Below, one piece after another: positions 34,383 to 46,300 of a stretch of DNA of 64,000 nucleotides. The first letter of the stretch is position 1. Every line of letters starts with the position of its first letter. The notes below the pieces were generated by a model, which made no database searches, was not told the origin of the DNA, and saw nothing but the letters and a program-made list of their open reading frames with translations. This stretch comes from Orychophragmus violaceus (Eukaryota; Streptophyta; Magnoliopsida; Brassicales; Brassicaceae). The stretch is from contig CM058232.1 of NCBI GenBank assembly GCA_030180135.1, positions 74,454,016 to 74,518,015 of the forward strand, in the 5' to 3' direction. A program made the translations under genes and the position numbers.

Positions 34383-34525
34383 TGCAACGATCGACACGGT
34401 CATGTGTGTCGATCGTCTCTTATCGAAAATCGCATTGCAGCGATCGTCACAGTCCTGAGTGACGATCGACACAGATCGCAATCGCCCTGCAACGATCGTC
34501 GCGGTCCTGAGCAACGATCGATGCA
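34383..34525. promoter_or_regulatory. Dyad-site cluster after the third ORF of B
   Basis: Cores at 34388, 34410, 34441, 34463, 34493 and 34515, spaced 22, 31, 22, 30 and 22 bp: a strict alternation. This is the most regular array in the window. It is followed by GAGAGGTAA and the shared 3' block. Confidence 0.65.
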
Positions 34526-35553
34526 GGTGAGAGAGAGGTAAAATCGACAGAACCCAACACATCCCTTAACATTTTTCTTCTTAACCGATCCTAAGCTTGA
34601 CACTACTGGGGACAGTGTGTTTCAAGTGTGGGGGGAGGTGGTACTGACATTAATCTTTTTCTTTTCTTAGAGTCAGTGTGTCTTTGTGTCAGTTTTATCG
34701 AGTAAAAACAGTTTAAGTAGGAAACAATGCATTTTTGAGAAGTCAACAACACTTGCAGGAACTTAAGTAACCATTGGGATGAGCTTGCAGATCAATCTAT
34801 GACTATTAGAAAAACCAATGCACATCAGCCTACTGAGGACACCCATATCACTTCAGGTATTCAGAGGATCATTTACTGACTTCACCCCTAATTTTGACTT
34901 ACTTTTCTCACCTAAGGGTTTGGTATACTTTGAATCGGATTCCTCTGTTAGTTCAGACACAGCTTGTAAACCTGTCCGAGTATGGTTCCCTTCTCCCCTT
35001 CCCTAAAGTAAAAAAAAGAGAGATATAAACTGAGGATGAGCTAGTAGCTCCGAAGTGGTCGCGAGAGTGGTAGAGACCCCTATTACCTCATGTGCATCCA
35101 TGGAATGTGTCCAAAGTACACCCCAAAACGGGAAGAGCACTGATAAAAAAAAATGATACCCAATGGGGAAAATCAGTTGCTAAGGAAGGGAAAAGAGAAG
35201 AAAGGAACCAGAAAAATATAGTATGGTGGTCAAGAGCTAACAGAGTAAGAGTCCATGTGCCCTTTGATCGATACTCCTTAAGTGAGACCGCACTTAATAG
35301 CTTATAGAAGTCAGTAAGGTGAATTTGAATGCTTTGGATTGATTGTGGAGTTTACTCAGGACAGTTGCTAAGTGTGGGGGAAGTACATGTTGGCCTTGAT
35401 GTCTTCCAGGTGAATCTTTCGTGTGGCTTAATAAGGTGAATCTGAGTGTTGTGCTTCTAAGATGAAAGGAGTTTATGAAGTTTTCAAACTTCTTCACCAC
35501 ATTCTGGTTTTCTGTTTTGCTTGAGGGCAAGCAAAAGCTAAGTGTGGGGGATT
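34526..35553 (+). other. Conserved 3' noncoding block of element B
   Basis: Matches A and D over about 1 kb without coding capacity. Purine-rich AAGTGTGGGGG motifs start at 34624, 35368 and 35538 with spacing of about 744 and 170 bp, nearly the same as in A and D. A hairpin ACACT/AGTGT precedes the first. Confidence 0.7.
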
Positions 35554-36740
35554 TGATATATCATGGTTTTTACCTGTTTTAAACTATGATATAAGTGTGT
35601 TTTAGAGTCGTTTGTAGTGTCTATCGAGTCATTTACAGGTGTTTATTAGCTACATGCACGTTTGGAGGATTACTGGAGATATTGGAGCATTTTGGCCAAG
35701 ATTGGGAGTTTAAGCCGAGAGAGATAATTTCATCAAGTCTGATCGATCTGTGCAATGATCGTTGCACCCTTGGCATCGATCGTTGCATACCCGCGCCAGC
35801 ACATTAATGAAGACTTTGAAGATTTGCAGTTTTGCCCCCAAGAAGTTCTAATATTTACAGAAAGAGCCCAAGACGTGATTAGGACTTCATAATTAGGTTT
35901 TTGGTGTTTTGTTTTACTTACGCGTTCATACTATTAGCTATTGAGAGAGAGAGAGGGAGCTAGAGGCTTATCGTTCTTGTACTACTTGGAGAAGATTTCG
36001 AACCTCTTTACTTCTCTACTCTTTTATTATATGCAATTTACTTATTCATTGATTTCTGTTTCATTGATCATGTCTGAGTAGATTCATATTTAGGTTTAGG
36101 GATTCTCATTAAGGATTTCATGACTTGCTAGATTAATTTATCAGTTAAGGATTCGTATCTTATTTGTTCTTCAACTTGAATTGTGTTTAATACTAGTTTC
36201 TAATTTGATCACTTAGAATCTAGACTTTAGGTTTATAAATTGACACGAAAGTGTGGTTTAGAATCTGATCTGTTTAGGTTGAGCAATTTAATTATCTGCA
36301 AAGAAATTTGGTTTAATTGAATTATGAACAAATCAAACCTGCGCTTAAGGCTAGTTTAATCTGTTAGGAATTACAAAGAAATTTGGGTTTCTGCTAATTG
36401 AACTTAGTGAGTTCTCGCAACGACAGTTGGTTAGTTAAATCTTGTGTTTGAGTTCTAGAACTGAACTTAATTTGATCAGGACTGATATTTGATATGCTTG
36501 TCTGATTTCCTGAGAACTCCCTAGACTTGACGCTTTTAGTACTTGCTTCACAAAAACCGATTTGCTACTGATTTACTTTCTGCTTAGTTTTAATTATTTC
36601 TGATTTGCATCGCCTAGCTTAACCTGAACTTCTGCTATCTATTGTAACATTTCTTGAGTCTCTGTGTTCGACCCCTAGATACTACAATTGTCCTGTGCAC
36701 TTGCAGTGTTTCCTTAGGGAATTAAACTCTGAGCATATCA
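35554..36740 (+). repeat. Element B 3' LTR (1187 bp)
   Basis: Same family ends as the 5' LTR (end GAGCATATCA). Dyad pair cores at 35756 (TGATCG) and 35777. Preceded by the purine tract CTAAGTGTGGGGGAT at 35538-35552. Confidence 0.92.
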
Positions 36741-37346
36741 GCTGGATGGACAATCAAGGTCATTAATTTCATCGTCATCGACCTAACAGTGATATACATT
36801 GTCATCCTAAAAACTCCCTGGATCCATGCAATGAAAGCGGTACCCTAAAATTACCACCATATAAAATTCACAACCTCATGAGGAACCTTCAAACTCTGAG
36901 GAAGTCAGAAAATCTCAAGGACATGTTTCGCAGTAGAACACAAGATGCGGCTGGCATCATGCCTCATAGCCGAACAAACAATCACAGATCCAATGCCAAA
37001 GCAGACGGATAAGACTCACTCCTCAGCAAAGGAACTATTCTAGCGAGCTCCAGCTCCACTTCTAACTCAAGTATGTAAGCGAGCTTATGCTCCCTCAAAA
37101 AAATAAACAACAACGAGCTCTGTAAAAAAGAACTACGCTCGGCTTGATCTCTCCTCGGAGGGTACGTAGGCAACCTCTACAAGGTTCAACCACCTTTACA
37201 TTTTCAAATTTCAAGGTTTCCATTTTTCTAACATGATCATACTTCTTAATACTTAAAATTGAAATTTTAGCCAAATGATCGATCACAAAAACGTGTCTCA
37301 TACACAGTGGCATCATGCGTCGCACCATCGATCTCGACGACCCTAA

Positions 37347-39645
37347 CAATCTTTAGGGAGCTCGTCTATCGACGACATCCCGTCTCGTCTATCTTCATTG
37401 TTTGGCCTTGGCCTAATTATTAATAACATAGAGTTTCCTACCCCGTTTTAATCTCATTTTATTTGTTTGTTCGGACCAGAGCCGGCGCTGGACATATTTT
37501 CTTAAGGTTTTTGAATGGGGCCCCCACTTTTTAGGGCCCCCACAGTTCCAAATTTTGGTGTTGTGTTCTTGATTTTGATGCAGAAAAAAACAGAAAGTTG
37601 GGTTATTTTTCAGAGTAGTTAAAATTTTTGTTATTTTTTTATGATATAATTGTACTTTTAAAGACATAAATTCTGTTTTATATTGTTTTGTTCTTACTTT
37701 ATAATATATATTGTCTTTTATATTATTAAAATTATGGTTTTGAAAAAAAATTGAATAGGGCCCCTGAAATCTCAGCTCCGGCTCTGGTTCGGACCCTTTT
37801 GACCCCAACTCTGACCCTCTTAAACTTAGTTGAAATTCCGTAACAACAATTGGCACCGACTATGGGGAAAATAAAATTTACTTCGCTCTAGATGAAGTCG
37901 ATAATGACATGACATCCTTGATCAGTGACAATCCCGATTCATCAGAACAACAGACTCCGAGCTCGCTCCCTCAAAGCTTGTCATCACCGAGCTTGATCAT
38001 CAAGCCAACCACAACACTGGCACTGAATTCACCAGTCCCACCGGTCGATACCCAAGCCAATCAGACCAGGATAGTTGTCACACATGAAGACGCCGAGCTA
38101 ACAAACCACACTCTAGATGCCCAACTTAATGATCATGACATCTCTTCCATCATAAAGGTACTGATAACACAAGTCGACGAACTGAACCGAGGTAACAACA
38201 TTCACTTCGACCAGCTCGCTGGGACGAAGGCAAGAAGGCAACAACATGCTACGTCGGTGAACAACAGAAGAACAGACAAACGAATCAGCTGAAGGGACGC
38301 AATCAGCCGAATAACCAACAAAATCGGGCATGGAATAAATATGTTTGAGCTCACGATCAGGAAAAGTCTTTATGCACCTTTCATCAACGATCTAGATACG
38401 ACACCGCCGAATGTTGACATCTATAAAGTATCCTTATCGGGGAATACCATAAAGGAATAACGAACATAAAAAACAGGAACGCAACGACAACACCCTCTGG
38501 GAACAAAGAAACGCAACACCAACCCAAGAACGAAGAAGAACGATTCCAACTCGTCCAGGAAAAGAAGGCAAAGCAAGGCGACTGGAAACAAGTAGATCAT
38601 GATGATTCCGACATAGAGCCTCCCAAACGAGCTTTCGACGATAGCAAGGGACTCCCCCATCAAGGAGACACATCAACATGATCATGGGAGGACTCCCAAC
38701 CTGCAACGACTCAGTGCGCTCGATAACGGCATACGACCATAAAGCGGACATTCATTGACAATGGAAAAGGAATATTGTCGATGAGTTAAAGTTCGGAAGA
38801 AAAATCACCTTCACTACAGAGGATGAGGAAGATCTGGATAAGCCGCATAATGATCCGCTCGTCATTGAGCTTCATATAGGCGATTGCAGAGTAACTAAAG
38901 TCTTGATCGATACTGGAAGTTTGGTCGTCCTCATATTCAAAGAGACCTTGCAAAGGATGGAGTTGTGGGACTACAATATGAAGCGGCCAGAAAAACTCCT
39001 CACTAGTTTCGCCGGTGACACGAACACCACAATTGGAACGACCAAACTACCAATGTACGCCGGATGGACAACCAAGTTCGTTAAGTTCGTCGTCATCGAC
39101 CTAATTGCGAGATACATTGTCATCCTAGGAACTCCCTGGATCCATGCAATGAAAGCGGTACCCTCAACTTACCACCATATAAAATTTCCAACCACAGGAG
39201 GAATATTCACGCTTCGAGGAAGTCAGAAAATGCTTCGCAGTAGATCGAAAGATGCGGCTGGCATCATGCCTCATAGTCGAACAAACGGTCACAATTCCAA
39301 CGCCAAAGCAGGCGGATAAGACTCACTCCTCAGCAAAGGAACTATTCTAGCAAACTCCGGCTCCACTTCTAACTCAAATATGTAAGCGAGCTCATGCTCA
39401 CTCAAAAAAACAACGAGCTCTGTAAAAAGAACTACGCTAAGCTTGATCTCTCCTCGGAGGGTACGCAGACAACCTTTACAAGGTTCAACCACCTTTACAT
39501 TTTCAAATTTCAAAGTTTCCATTTTTTTAACATGCTCATACTTGTTAATACTTAACATTGACATTCTAGCCAAATAATCAATCACAAAACGTGTCTCATA
39601 CACATTGGCATCGTGCATCGCACCATCGATCTCGACGACCCTAAG
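37347..39645 (+). pseudogene. Unit 3: Tat-like gag-protease remnant, holding a MITE
   Basis: LTR tail to 37845 (containing the 310-bp MITE), PBS variant TTGGCACCGACTATGGGG, gag N-terminal open from 37909 to 38292, then protease open from 38903 to 39319. This copy is the only one that keeps the active-site triad as D-T-G-S in one frame (LIDTGSLVVLIF). It ends at 39645 where the array stops. Confidence 0.75.
37477..37786. mobile_element. hAT-like MITE, 310 bp
   Basis: Terminal inverted repeats CAGAGCCGGCGCTG and CAGAGCCGGAGCTG (reverse strand of the right end), 13 of 14 matching, flanked by a perfect 8-bp duplication GTTCGGAC (37469-37476 and 37787-37794). GGGGCCC stretches lie just inside both ends, and the centre is AT-rich and noncoding. 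An 8-bp duplication with CAG..CTG ends is typical of hAT elements. It sits in the LTR tail of unit 3. Confidence 0.88.
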
Positions 39646-40822
39646 TCGGGGCCAGACCTGCACAAGTTCTTAGTAGAATAAGTTTAGTAAGTCAAACCCC
39701 CTTCGTATAACTACAATTTGAAGACTTCACATGATAAGCCGATCACGTTCTCGCACTTAAAAATTCAACAAATGACATGATAAGAAAGCGCAAATTGCGC
39801 CTACAAACATTTGAAAAAGCTGCATAGTTTTGAGCCCAAAGAAAGTCAAAAATAGGATAAACCGAGTACATACTCGCACCTAAAAATTTGATCTTGTGAA
39901 AAGCTAAGAATCACCTCACAAATATCATTAATTCATCTCTTGAAAGGGGGACCGAACACCTCATATACAATCACCTCGGGAAAAGATGAGCGCAATTTAA
40001 ACAAAAGTAAAGATAAAAAATTTCTTTATTTATTTTCTTCGTCGAAATACAAGGAAATGTACAACGCACGAACAAAAAATGTACAACGCACGAACAAAAA
40101 AATAGAGTTAATATCTTGAAAGACGATTCCGTCTGGGATCAAAGCCTGAGTAACAAGCTTGGTTTCATCCCACATGGGAATAATGGTTGCGAAATGTTTT
40201 AGACAAAAACATCAACATCAAGAAGTCTTAGACAAAAACATTCGTTGCGAAATGTTTCGTTCCTAGTTGTTCATGATTGATTTGTGCTAGAACTATGTCA
40301 GATTCATCTCCAGAATTCCTTGTTCGTAAATATATATTTTCATATATACTCTGATGTGCGTAGGTATTCGTTTCATTGACAAGCAATTGCAAAATATATT
40401 GGTGAATGTATGTAGAGGGAATTAGTGGTGGTTGTGGTCTTAAAGGAATCGGGCCTAGGCATATAATGGTTAGGACACTCATGCGAGTGGTTATCAAAAC
40501 TAACCTTCATATCTACACAAAGTAAAGACGTGAATCCATGTACAATTACAAAGCTTTAAGTGATGATAAGAAAAGGTATAACTTATTCTAGAGCTTGTAT
40601 ACAAGGATTTTAGTTCATGAGAGATGTTTTCGTAGATGGAGCACATATAATTGGTGTTACATTAAATTGACCAATTGCCAACGTCACCATCATTTTCTAT
40701 GTTGCTAGATTCGTTATGGACCCTGTCTTCTTCTTCTTCCCAAAAAAAAAAACAAATTGTTGATGTTCGTTGCGTTGGGCATGGTCTTTTTCTTCTCGAT
40801 AAATCCATTTTTAGTGTGGTCA
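39646..40822. other. Region between the tandem array and the resistance gene
   Basis: About 1.2 kb. The first 350 bp resemble untranslated 3' sequence of a Tat element (continuation of unit 3 beyond the array). From about 40000 it is ordinary AT-rich flank of the resistance gene. A 22-bp direct repeat (40057-40078 and 40079-40100) is the only local structure. I see no gene here. Confidence 0.4.
40057..40100. repeat. 22-bp tandem duplication
   Basis: Two perfect adjacent copies of a 22-bp unit beginning ATGTACAACGCACG. Confidence 0.85.
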
Positions 40823-42934
40823 CTAGCTCGTTTCAAATTCGTAGCTCCAGTCATCTCTGTCTTCAGAAACTTGGTCTAGGTCTGAATCGTCTCTGCTTCT
40901 TTCAGATTCATTAGTCAAGATTCGTACCCCACATTCAATAATCTTGCAGTTATTTAATCGGCTTCTGAGTTCAATCAATATCTCGCTGCCAACTTCAAGG
41001 GATATCTCTTCTTCAGGCAAGTCACAATGAAATATACAAAGATGTTCCATTCGAATCTTGGGGGAGACACATGGGTTTTTGTAAAATGCAGACCCACTTT
41101 TGCCTACGATACGACCCCATAAACCAAGGTATCGGTACCCTCTTTTCCGCTGGTTAGGCAAAACTTTGACACAAACTTTGAACCTGTAGTTTCGTAAGAA
41201 AGGACAATCATCCTCTCGTCGAATGGTCATGGAATTACCTCTGACTCTGTGATTGAACTCTGTAGGCATTACTCTTCCCGGTAAGCATGCAAACCCATCA
41301 AGAAATGATCGTTGTATAATTGCTTTGCGTGATTCTGCAGAAAGTTTAAAGCAGTTGGTGAAAATGAGTTTCGCATTTGGAGTGTTTAAAGGGCACGTTA
41401 CTCTCTCCAGTGATTCACAACCGTTTGCCATTAGCAATGTCAGCGAAGCGGGGAGCTCTGGCAGTGATGTGAGCTTTTTGCAACCCGAAAGATAAAGGCT
41501 TAGTAATCCATGAAGACCTTTGATGCAATCTGGAATCTCCTCAATATTTGTATAGCTTAGGTTTAGACGCCTTACTCTTGTCGGGATATGTGTTATACTC
41601 TTGAGAGAGAGAACATGAGACAATTGCCTAGTTGACGCATATGCTTGTTCAAACGCTGTGCTAACATCTGCAAAACTTGTCAAACTTGAGCAGCCAAACA
41701 TCTCCAACTCTTCTAGTTTATGAAGATTCGCGATAGAGAGTGGTACTTCTACTAAACTCTCACATCTTGTCAAATTCAATCTCTCCAGATTTGTAGCGTT
41801 TGAAAGATCTGGGAGTTTCTTCAGTTGTCGGGACCATGACAAATCCAACTTCTTTAGATTAGTTAGCGGCTGAATAGAAAATCACAAAAAGAACATCAGA
41901 ACATATATATATATATATAAATAATGAGGAAGTCTTTATATGATTTTATAATAATACCATATATTATTAGTTATTTAAATTTCCATTGAGACACATCAAT
42001 AACTAACCTGAGTTCCTTCCCACAACTTCTCCAGCTGGCTATCCCGCATGTCCAGTTCGACGAGCTTTTCTGGGGAAAATCTAAGAGGAAGATTCTTTCT
42101 TGGGTATGCATTCCAATGTAGTAACCGCAGACCAGGTGGAAATTCCATCTCCTCGGGTATGTACACTCTATCATTCCCATCATATCTTGTCTTGTAAACA
42201 CGGAGAAACCGAAGATGACACAGTCTTCTAAGAGCTCTATCGCTAATAATCACTTCGTTGATTCCTGATGTATCAAGAGATATACCAGACACAGTTCTGG
42301 AACCCTAAATAAAATTTTGTATTAATTAAGAAATTGTTAGCACCGTAGATAAAGATTAGTTTATCTTTACTTAGTGAATTTTTAAAGTAGAAGTAATGAA
42401 ATAAATGATACAAAGAAAAAAGATCACTTACTGTATTATTTTCAAGGACATCACAGATTTCTTGCGCATCAATTAAGATTTGGCGTTTCCAAGGCTCTTG
42501 TCTATTTATGACTTGTCTTGCGACTTGTTGTAGCAACTTGTGCATCACTATTTTCCCTTCCGTGGATACACATATGAGAGATTTATTTACTAGGGTTTTC
42601 AATACATGTTTGATATCCAAGTTGTTGTCACCAAGCATGGCGTTCATAAGATCACCATCTATGTAGTTGAAGAAGATTGCAATGTGGAGAAATAATGTTT
42701 GCTCACTCTCAACTAAACTTTCATACCCAACTCGTAGTACGTCTTCAATATCTCGATCAAGAATTGTTTCTTGCATGCGTACTACATATTTCCATTCCTC
42801 CACATTCTTTCCATGTAAAGATGAACCTATCACACGCAGACCTAATGGAAGGTTACCACAAAGCTTTGTTACACTTTTTGCAAGCTTTTTAAAACCATCA
42901 TGTGCATAGCTTTTTCTAAAAGCATATCTACATA
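40823..42934 (-). pseudogene. TIR-NBS-LRR type resistance gene, last three exons, truncated by a CACTA insertion
   Basis: Three exons can be placed with GT..AG borders: 42934-42432 (end of NB-ARC and winged-helix part), 42304-42008 (start of LRRs) and 41869-40823 (LRRs and C-terminal domain). Exon one shows a GLPL-like GNLPLGLRVIGSSL, then LRVGYESL and KIVMHKLLQQVAR. The LRR exons have LRFLRVYKT, LVELDMRDSQLEKLWEG and LKKLDLSWSRQLKKLPDLS. After the LRRs the MPTEFNHRVRGNSMTI segment marks the C-terminal jelly-roll/Ig-like (C-JID) domain found in TIR-type receptors. No internal stop is seen. The TIR domain and P-loop half are missing because the CACTA begins at 42935; they may lie beyond 64 kb. 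Such proteins detect pathogen effectors in the cytoplasm or nucleus. Confidence 0.88.
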
Positions 42935-42954
42935 CACTACAAAGAAAACAGGTC

Positions 42955-43165
42955 TATTACCGACGGAATTACCGACGGAAGAAATTCAGTCAGAAATTAC
43001 CGACGATAAAACGACGACTTTCTGACGGGATGTTTTCCGACGGACTACCGTCAAAAATTTCCGACGGTTTTCTCATTCCGTCGGAAACACCCGACGGTAA
43101 ACCGACGGTTTAATTTTCCGTCGGTTTCCATTGTATTTCGGTCGGTTTAGCGTCGGTTCAATATA
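42955..43165. repeat. CACTA subterminal repeats (CCGACGG)
   Basis: More than ten copies or near-copies of ACCGACGG/CCGTCGGT in both orientations. In En/Spm elements such subterminal arrays bind the TNPA-type protein that pairs the ends. The CG density contrasts with the AT-rich surroundings. Confidence 0.75.
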
Positions 43166-43286
43166 GCCGTTAATGTGGCCGTTGGGTCGACTATAAAACG
43201 ACGGATTCCTGACGGATTTCCGTCTGAAATTATTCTACATATACCTCATCACTCCTCTTTTCCCCTCCACACCTATCCCTCCATAA

Positions 43287-43308
43287 CTCTCTCTCTCTCT
43301 CTCTCTCT
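43287..43308 (+). repeat. CT microsatellite in the 5' leader of the CACTA transposase
   Basis: Eleven CT repeats about 55 bp upstream of the transposase ATG. Confidence 0.85.
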
Positions 43309-43361
43309 AATACTTCTAGTAACCGAGAAAAATATCTTCTTCTAACTATTTTAGATCACGG

Positions 43362-46300
43362 ATGGACGGAGTTAGGATTGTTGAGGCGACGAAGCTAGTG
43401 GAACACGAATATGCACTCGGTATTGCAGAGTTTATGTCGCTAGCTTGCAATCAACCACAAACGCAGAAAAAGGTAAGTTAAGATGTCCATGTGTTAATTG
43501 CCGAAATTCTAGAAATATTCCGATTGGCGAAGTATGGTTTCACTTGTATTCTGTTGGGTTTATGTCGGGTTATAAGATTTGGTATCTTCATGGGGAAACT
43601 TCGGATAATGCAAGTAGAAGTAGAGAACATTACGGTTGTACTAGTACTAGGGAACCTAATGTTAGTTCTAGCGAACCTTATACTGCCGATGTAGATTTTG
43701 GTGTAGGCACCATTCAGATGGTTAATGATGCACAAAGAGAAAATATTCCAGAGGTAGGTGAATATCAAATTCCTAGGGTAGGTGAGGAACCAAATGTAGA
43801 ATCTAGGAGATTTTTTGACATGTTAGATGCAGCGAAGAAGCCGCTTTACGATGGTTGCAGAGAGGGTCATTCACCATTATCAGCTGCTACAAGATTAATG
43901 GGCATAAAGTCGGACTACAATATGACGGAAGAATGTGTGGATGCGTTTTGCGAGTTTGTGAAAGATATTCTTCCAGAAGATAACCTTGCGCCGGGTTCAT
44001 ACAACGAGGTAGAGAAACTTGTACAAGGGCTGGGATTACCATATGAGATGATAGATGTGTGCATCGACAACTGTATGATATATTGGCGAGAAGATGAATT
44101 ACGTCTGGATTGTAAATTCTGTAAGAAGCCGCGCTATGAGGATACAGGGGGGAAGAGCTAAGGTTCCGTTCAAGCGAATGTGGTATATACCGTTAACCGA
44201 TAGGCTTAGGCGGTTATACCAGTTGGAGCGAACTGCAGGGGAAATGAGATGGCATGATGAGCATAGTAGAGGAGCAGAGATTGCACTTCCGTTGGATGCT
44301 GAAGCGTGGCAACATTTTCAGAGTGTATATCCAGATTTTGCATACGAGCGACGTAACGTGTACCTCGGATTATGCCCAGATGGTTTCAACCCGTTTGGAA
44401 GGCATGGGAGACAATATTCGTTGTGGCCAGTGATTCTGACTCCTTATAACCTACCGCCGACTATGTGCATGCGTCGAGAGTTTCTTTTCCTCTCCGTACT
44501 CGTTCCCGGTCCAGAGCATCCGAGAAGAGCACTTGATGTATTCTTGCAGCCGCTGATACATGAGTTGCAAATGTTATGGCTGCCCGGTGTTGTAGCATAC
44601 GATGTCTCATGCAAGGAAAATTTTCTGATGAGGGCTGCATTGATGTGGACCATTAGCGATTTCCCGGCAGATCTGCTATCAGGATGGACAACGCACGGGA
44701 GGTTAGCATGTCCGTATTGTCAGGAAAAGACAGATGCATTCCAGTTGAAGAATGGACGCAAATCGTGTTGGTTTGATTGTCATAGAAGATTTCTACCATA
44801 GGATCATCCATATCGGAAAAACACTAAACTTCTTACGAAGAAGAGGAAAGTGTTCGATGATCCTATTCTCCAAGATGATGGGTCGACTACCTTGGGTTGC
44901 TTAGAAGGATTTGGTGCATTAAGGAGTCGTGAATGTGGTGGGAATGGGCATGAGAATATTTATGGAGCTGGTGTAGTCCACAACTGGCACAAGCAAAGCA
45001 TTTTCTGGGATTTACCATATTGGAAGGACCAGTTACTAAGGCATAATCTTGATGTCATGCACATTGAGAAAAATTTCTTCGATAACATTATGAACACTCT
45101 TCTCAACGTGCAAGGGAAGACGAAAGATAATGTCAAGTCTAGGCTTGATTTACCTGAAATCTGTGATCGGCCTGAACTTCATCTTCAGAATAACGGAAAA
45201 CCGCCAATTCCAGCATATTGGGTAGACTCGAAGTCGAAGGAAGAGTTATTTAAGTGGATTATGCTATAAGTTAAATTCCCGGACGGGTATGCATCAAACT
45301 TATGTAATTGTGTGGACACTGACGGAGGAAAGTTTATCGAAATGAAGAGTCATGATTGTCATGTGATGATGCAGCGACTCCTGCCGTTTGCATTTGCTCA
45401 TCTCCTTCCTCGAGATGTCCACAAATCAATTGCAGCTGTCGGATCTTTTTTCAGGGATATATCCACCAGGACACTCACTGTTGATGGGATCAGAAGTCTG
45501 GAGAAAAACATTCCAAAAATCTTATGCAATTTGGAAAAGATATTTCCACCGTCTTTCTTCGACGTCATGGAACATTTGCCTATCCATCTACCGGGTGAAG
45601 CTAGACTTGGTGGTCCGGTACAATATCGGTGGATGTATCCGTTCGAGCGCTATATGTTCCACCTTAAAAAGAAGGTGAAGAATCCCGCTAAAGTGGAGGG
45701 CTCTATTGCCGCTCAATATAACAACGAAGAGACTGCGACCTTCGCTGGCTACTACTTCCCTTCGCAAGTACGCACAAGGAGCAGGCGCCCAGCTAGGAAC
45801 GATGACAGGGGAGAGAGGCAAATTTATCGGTCAGTTGTTCCTAACATTTTTCAACAGGTTGGGCGGTTAAGTGGGAAAGTAGGCAAGCGGAAACTAACAC
45901 CTCAAGAGCATACACATCTCCACAAGTACATTCTAACCAACTGCGAGGAAGTATTTCAATATGAGAGGTAAACATGTTAGATTTATAAATTTGTATTGCA
46001 CTTGCTTTACTTTTTTATATTCTTTTAACTTTTGTAGGATATATATGGAAGCTCTCCAGTTTCATCATCCAGAATTGAACGAGGGCGAACGTGAGGATCG
46101 GAAACAAAAATACTCCAGCCATTGGTTAACCTTTTATGTAAGAAATAGTTTCTTGAATCATATAAAATACTTAAGAATTTGGGCAACATTTTTTAACTTT
46201 GATGTGATAATATTGTTAGGTCCGGGAGGAACTCAAAGCTGGACGCAAACCCGATGATTGGTTAGGTGACATAATAGAGGGCCTCCACTACACAGCAAAG

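Larger units (their letters stand above)
24688..36740 (+). mobile_element. Athila-like Gypsy element B with three-ORF layout, complete ends
   Basis: 12,053 bp, flanked by a perfect 5-bp duplication GCTGG (24683-24687 and 36741-36745). LTRs at 24688-25876 and 35554-36740. The order is PBS, leader, gag, protease, RT, RNase H, integrase, a dyad block, an ATHILA ORF-1-like third ORF, a second dyad block, conserved 3' noncoding region, purine tract, LTR. It is the only one of the three related elements with the third ORF. All ORFs carry stops or frameshifts. LTR differences appear more numerous than in D, so B is probably older. Confidence 0.93.
23288..37346 (+). pseudogene. Unit 2: Tat-like gag-protease remnant, split by element B
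   Basis: Same order as unit 1: LTR tail to 23465, intact-looking PBS TTGGCGCCGACTGTGGG, gag N-terminal from about 23526, zinc knuckle near 23990, and a protease that is cut within its GTIKLPVYAG segment at 24687 by element B and resumes at 36741. The active-site region near 24530 is destroyed by a stop. Stops are frequent. Confidence 0.75.
21294..39645 (+). repeat. Tandem triplication of a ~2.0 kb Tat-like gag-protease fragment
   Basis: Three head-to-tail units: 21294-23287, 23288-37346 (holding element B) and 37347-39645 (holding a MITE). Without the insertions each is about 2.0 kb. Each begins with the last ~190 bp of an LTR (ending TAACA at 21490, 23465 and 37845), followed by a PBS-like ACAATTGGCGCCGAC, gag and protease remnants, and a 3' untranslated stretch. 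The joins between units carry the sequence ACCCTAA(G)CAATCTTT. The array's left edge shows only CCCAAGCAATCTTT and its right edge only ACCCTAAG followed by unrelated sequence, so the inner joins fuse the two outer edges. Confidence 0.8.

Noticed and set aside
34383..34525. CRISPR-like array (short palindromic repeats with regular spacers)
   Set aside because: The repeats are 16 bp and variable, the spacers are 5-15 bp and partly conserved, there are no cas genes, and the context is a eukaryotic retrotransposon.
40228..40497. 89-codon minus-strand frame downstream of the resistance gene
   Set aside because: No recognisable similarity, low-complexity composition and no supporting context; probably 3' flank of the gene.
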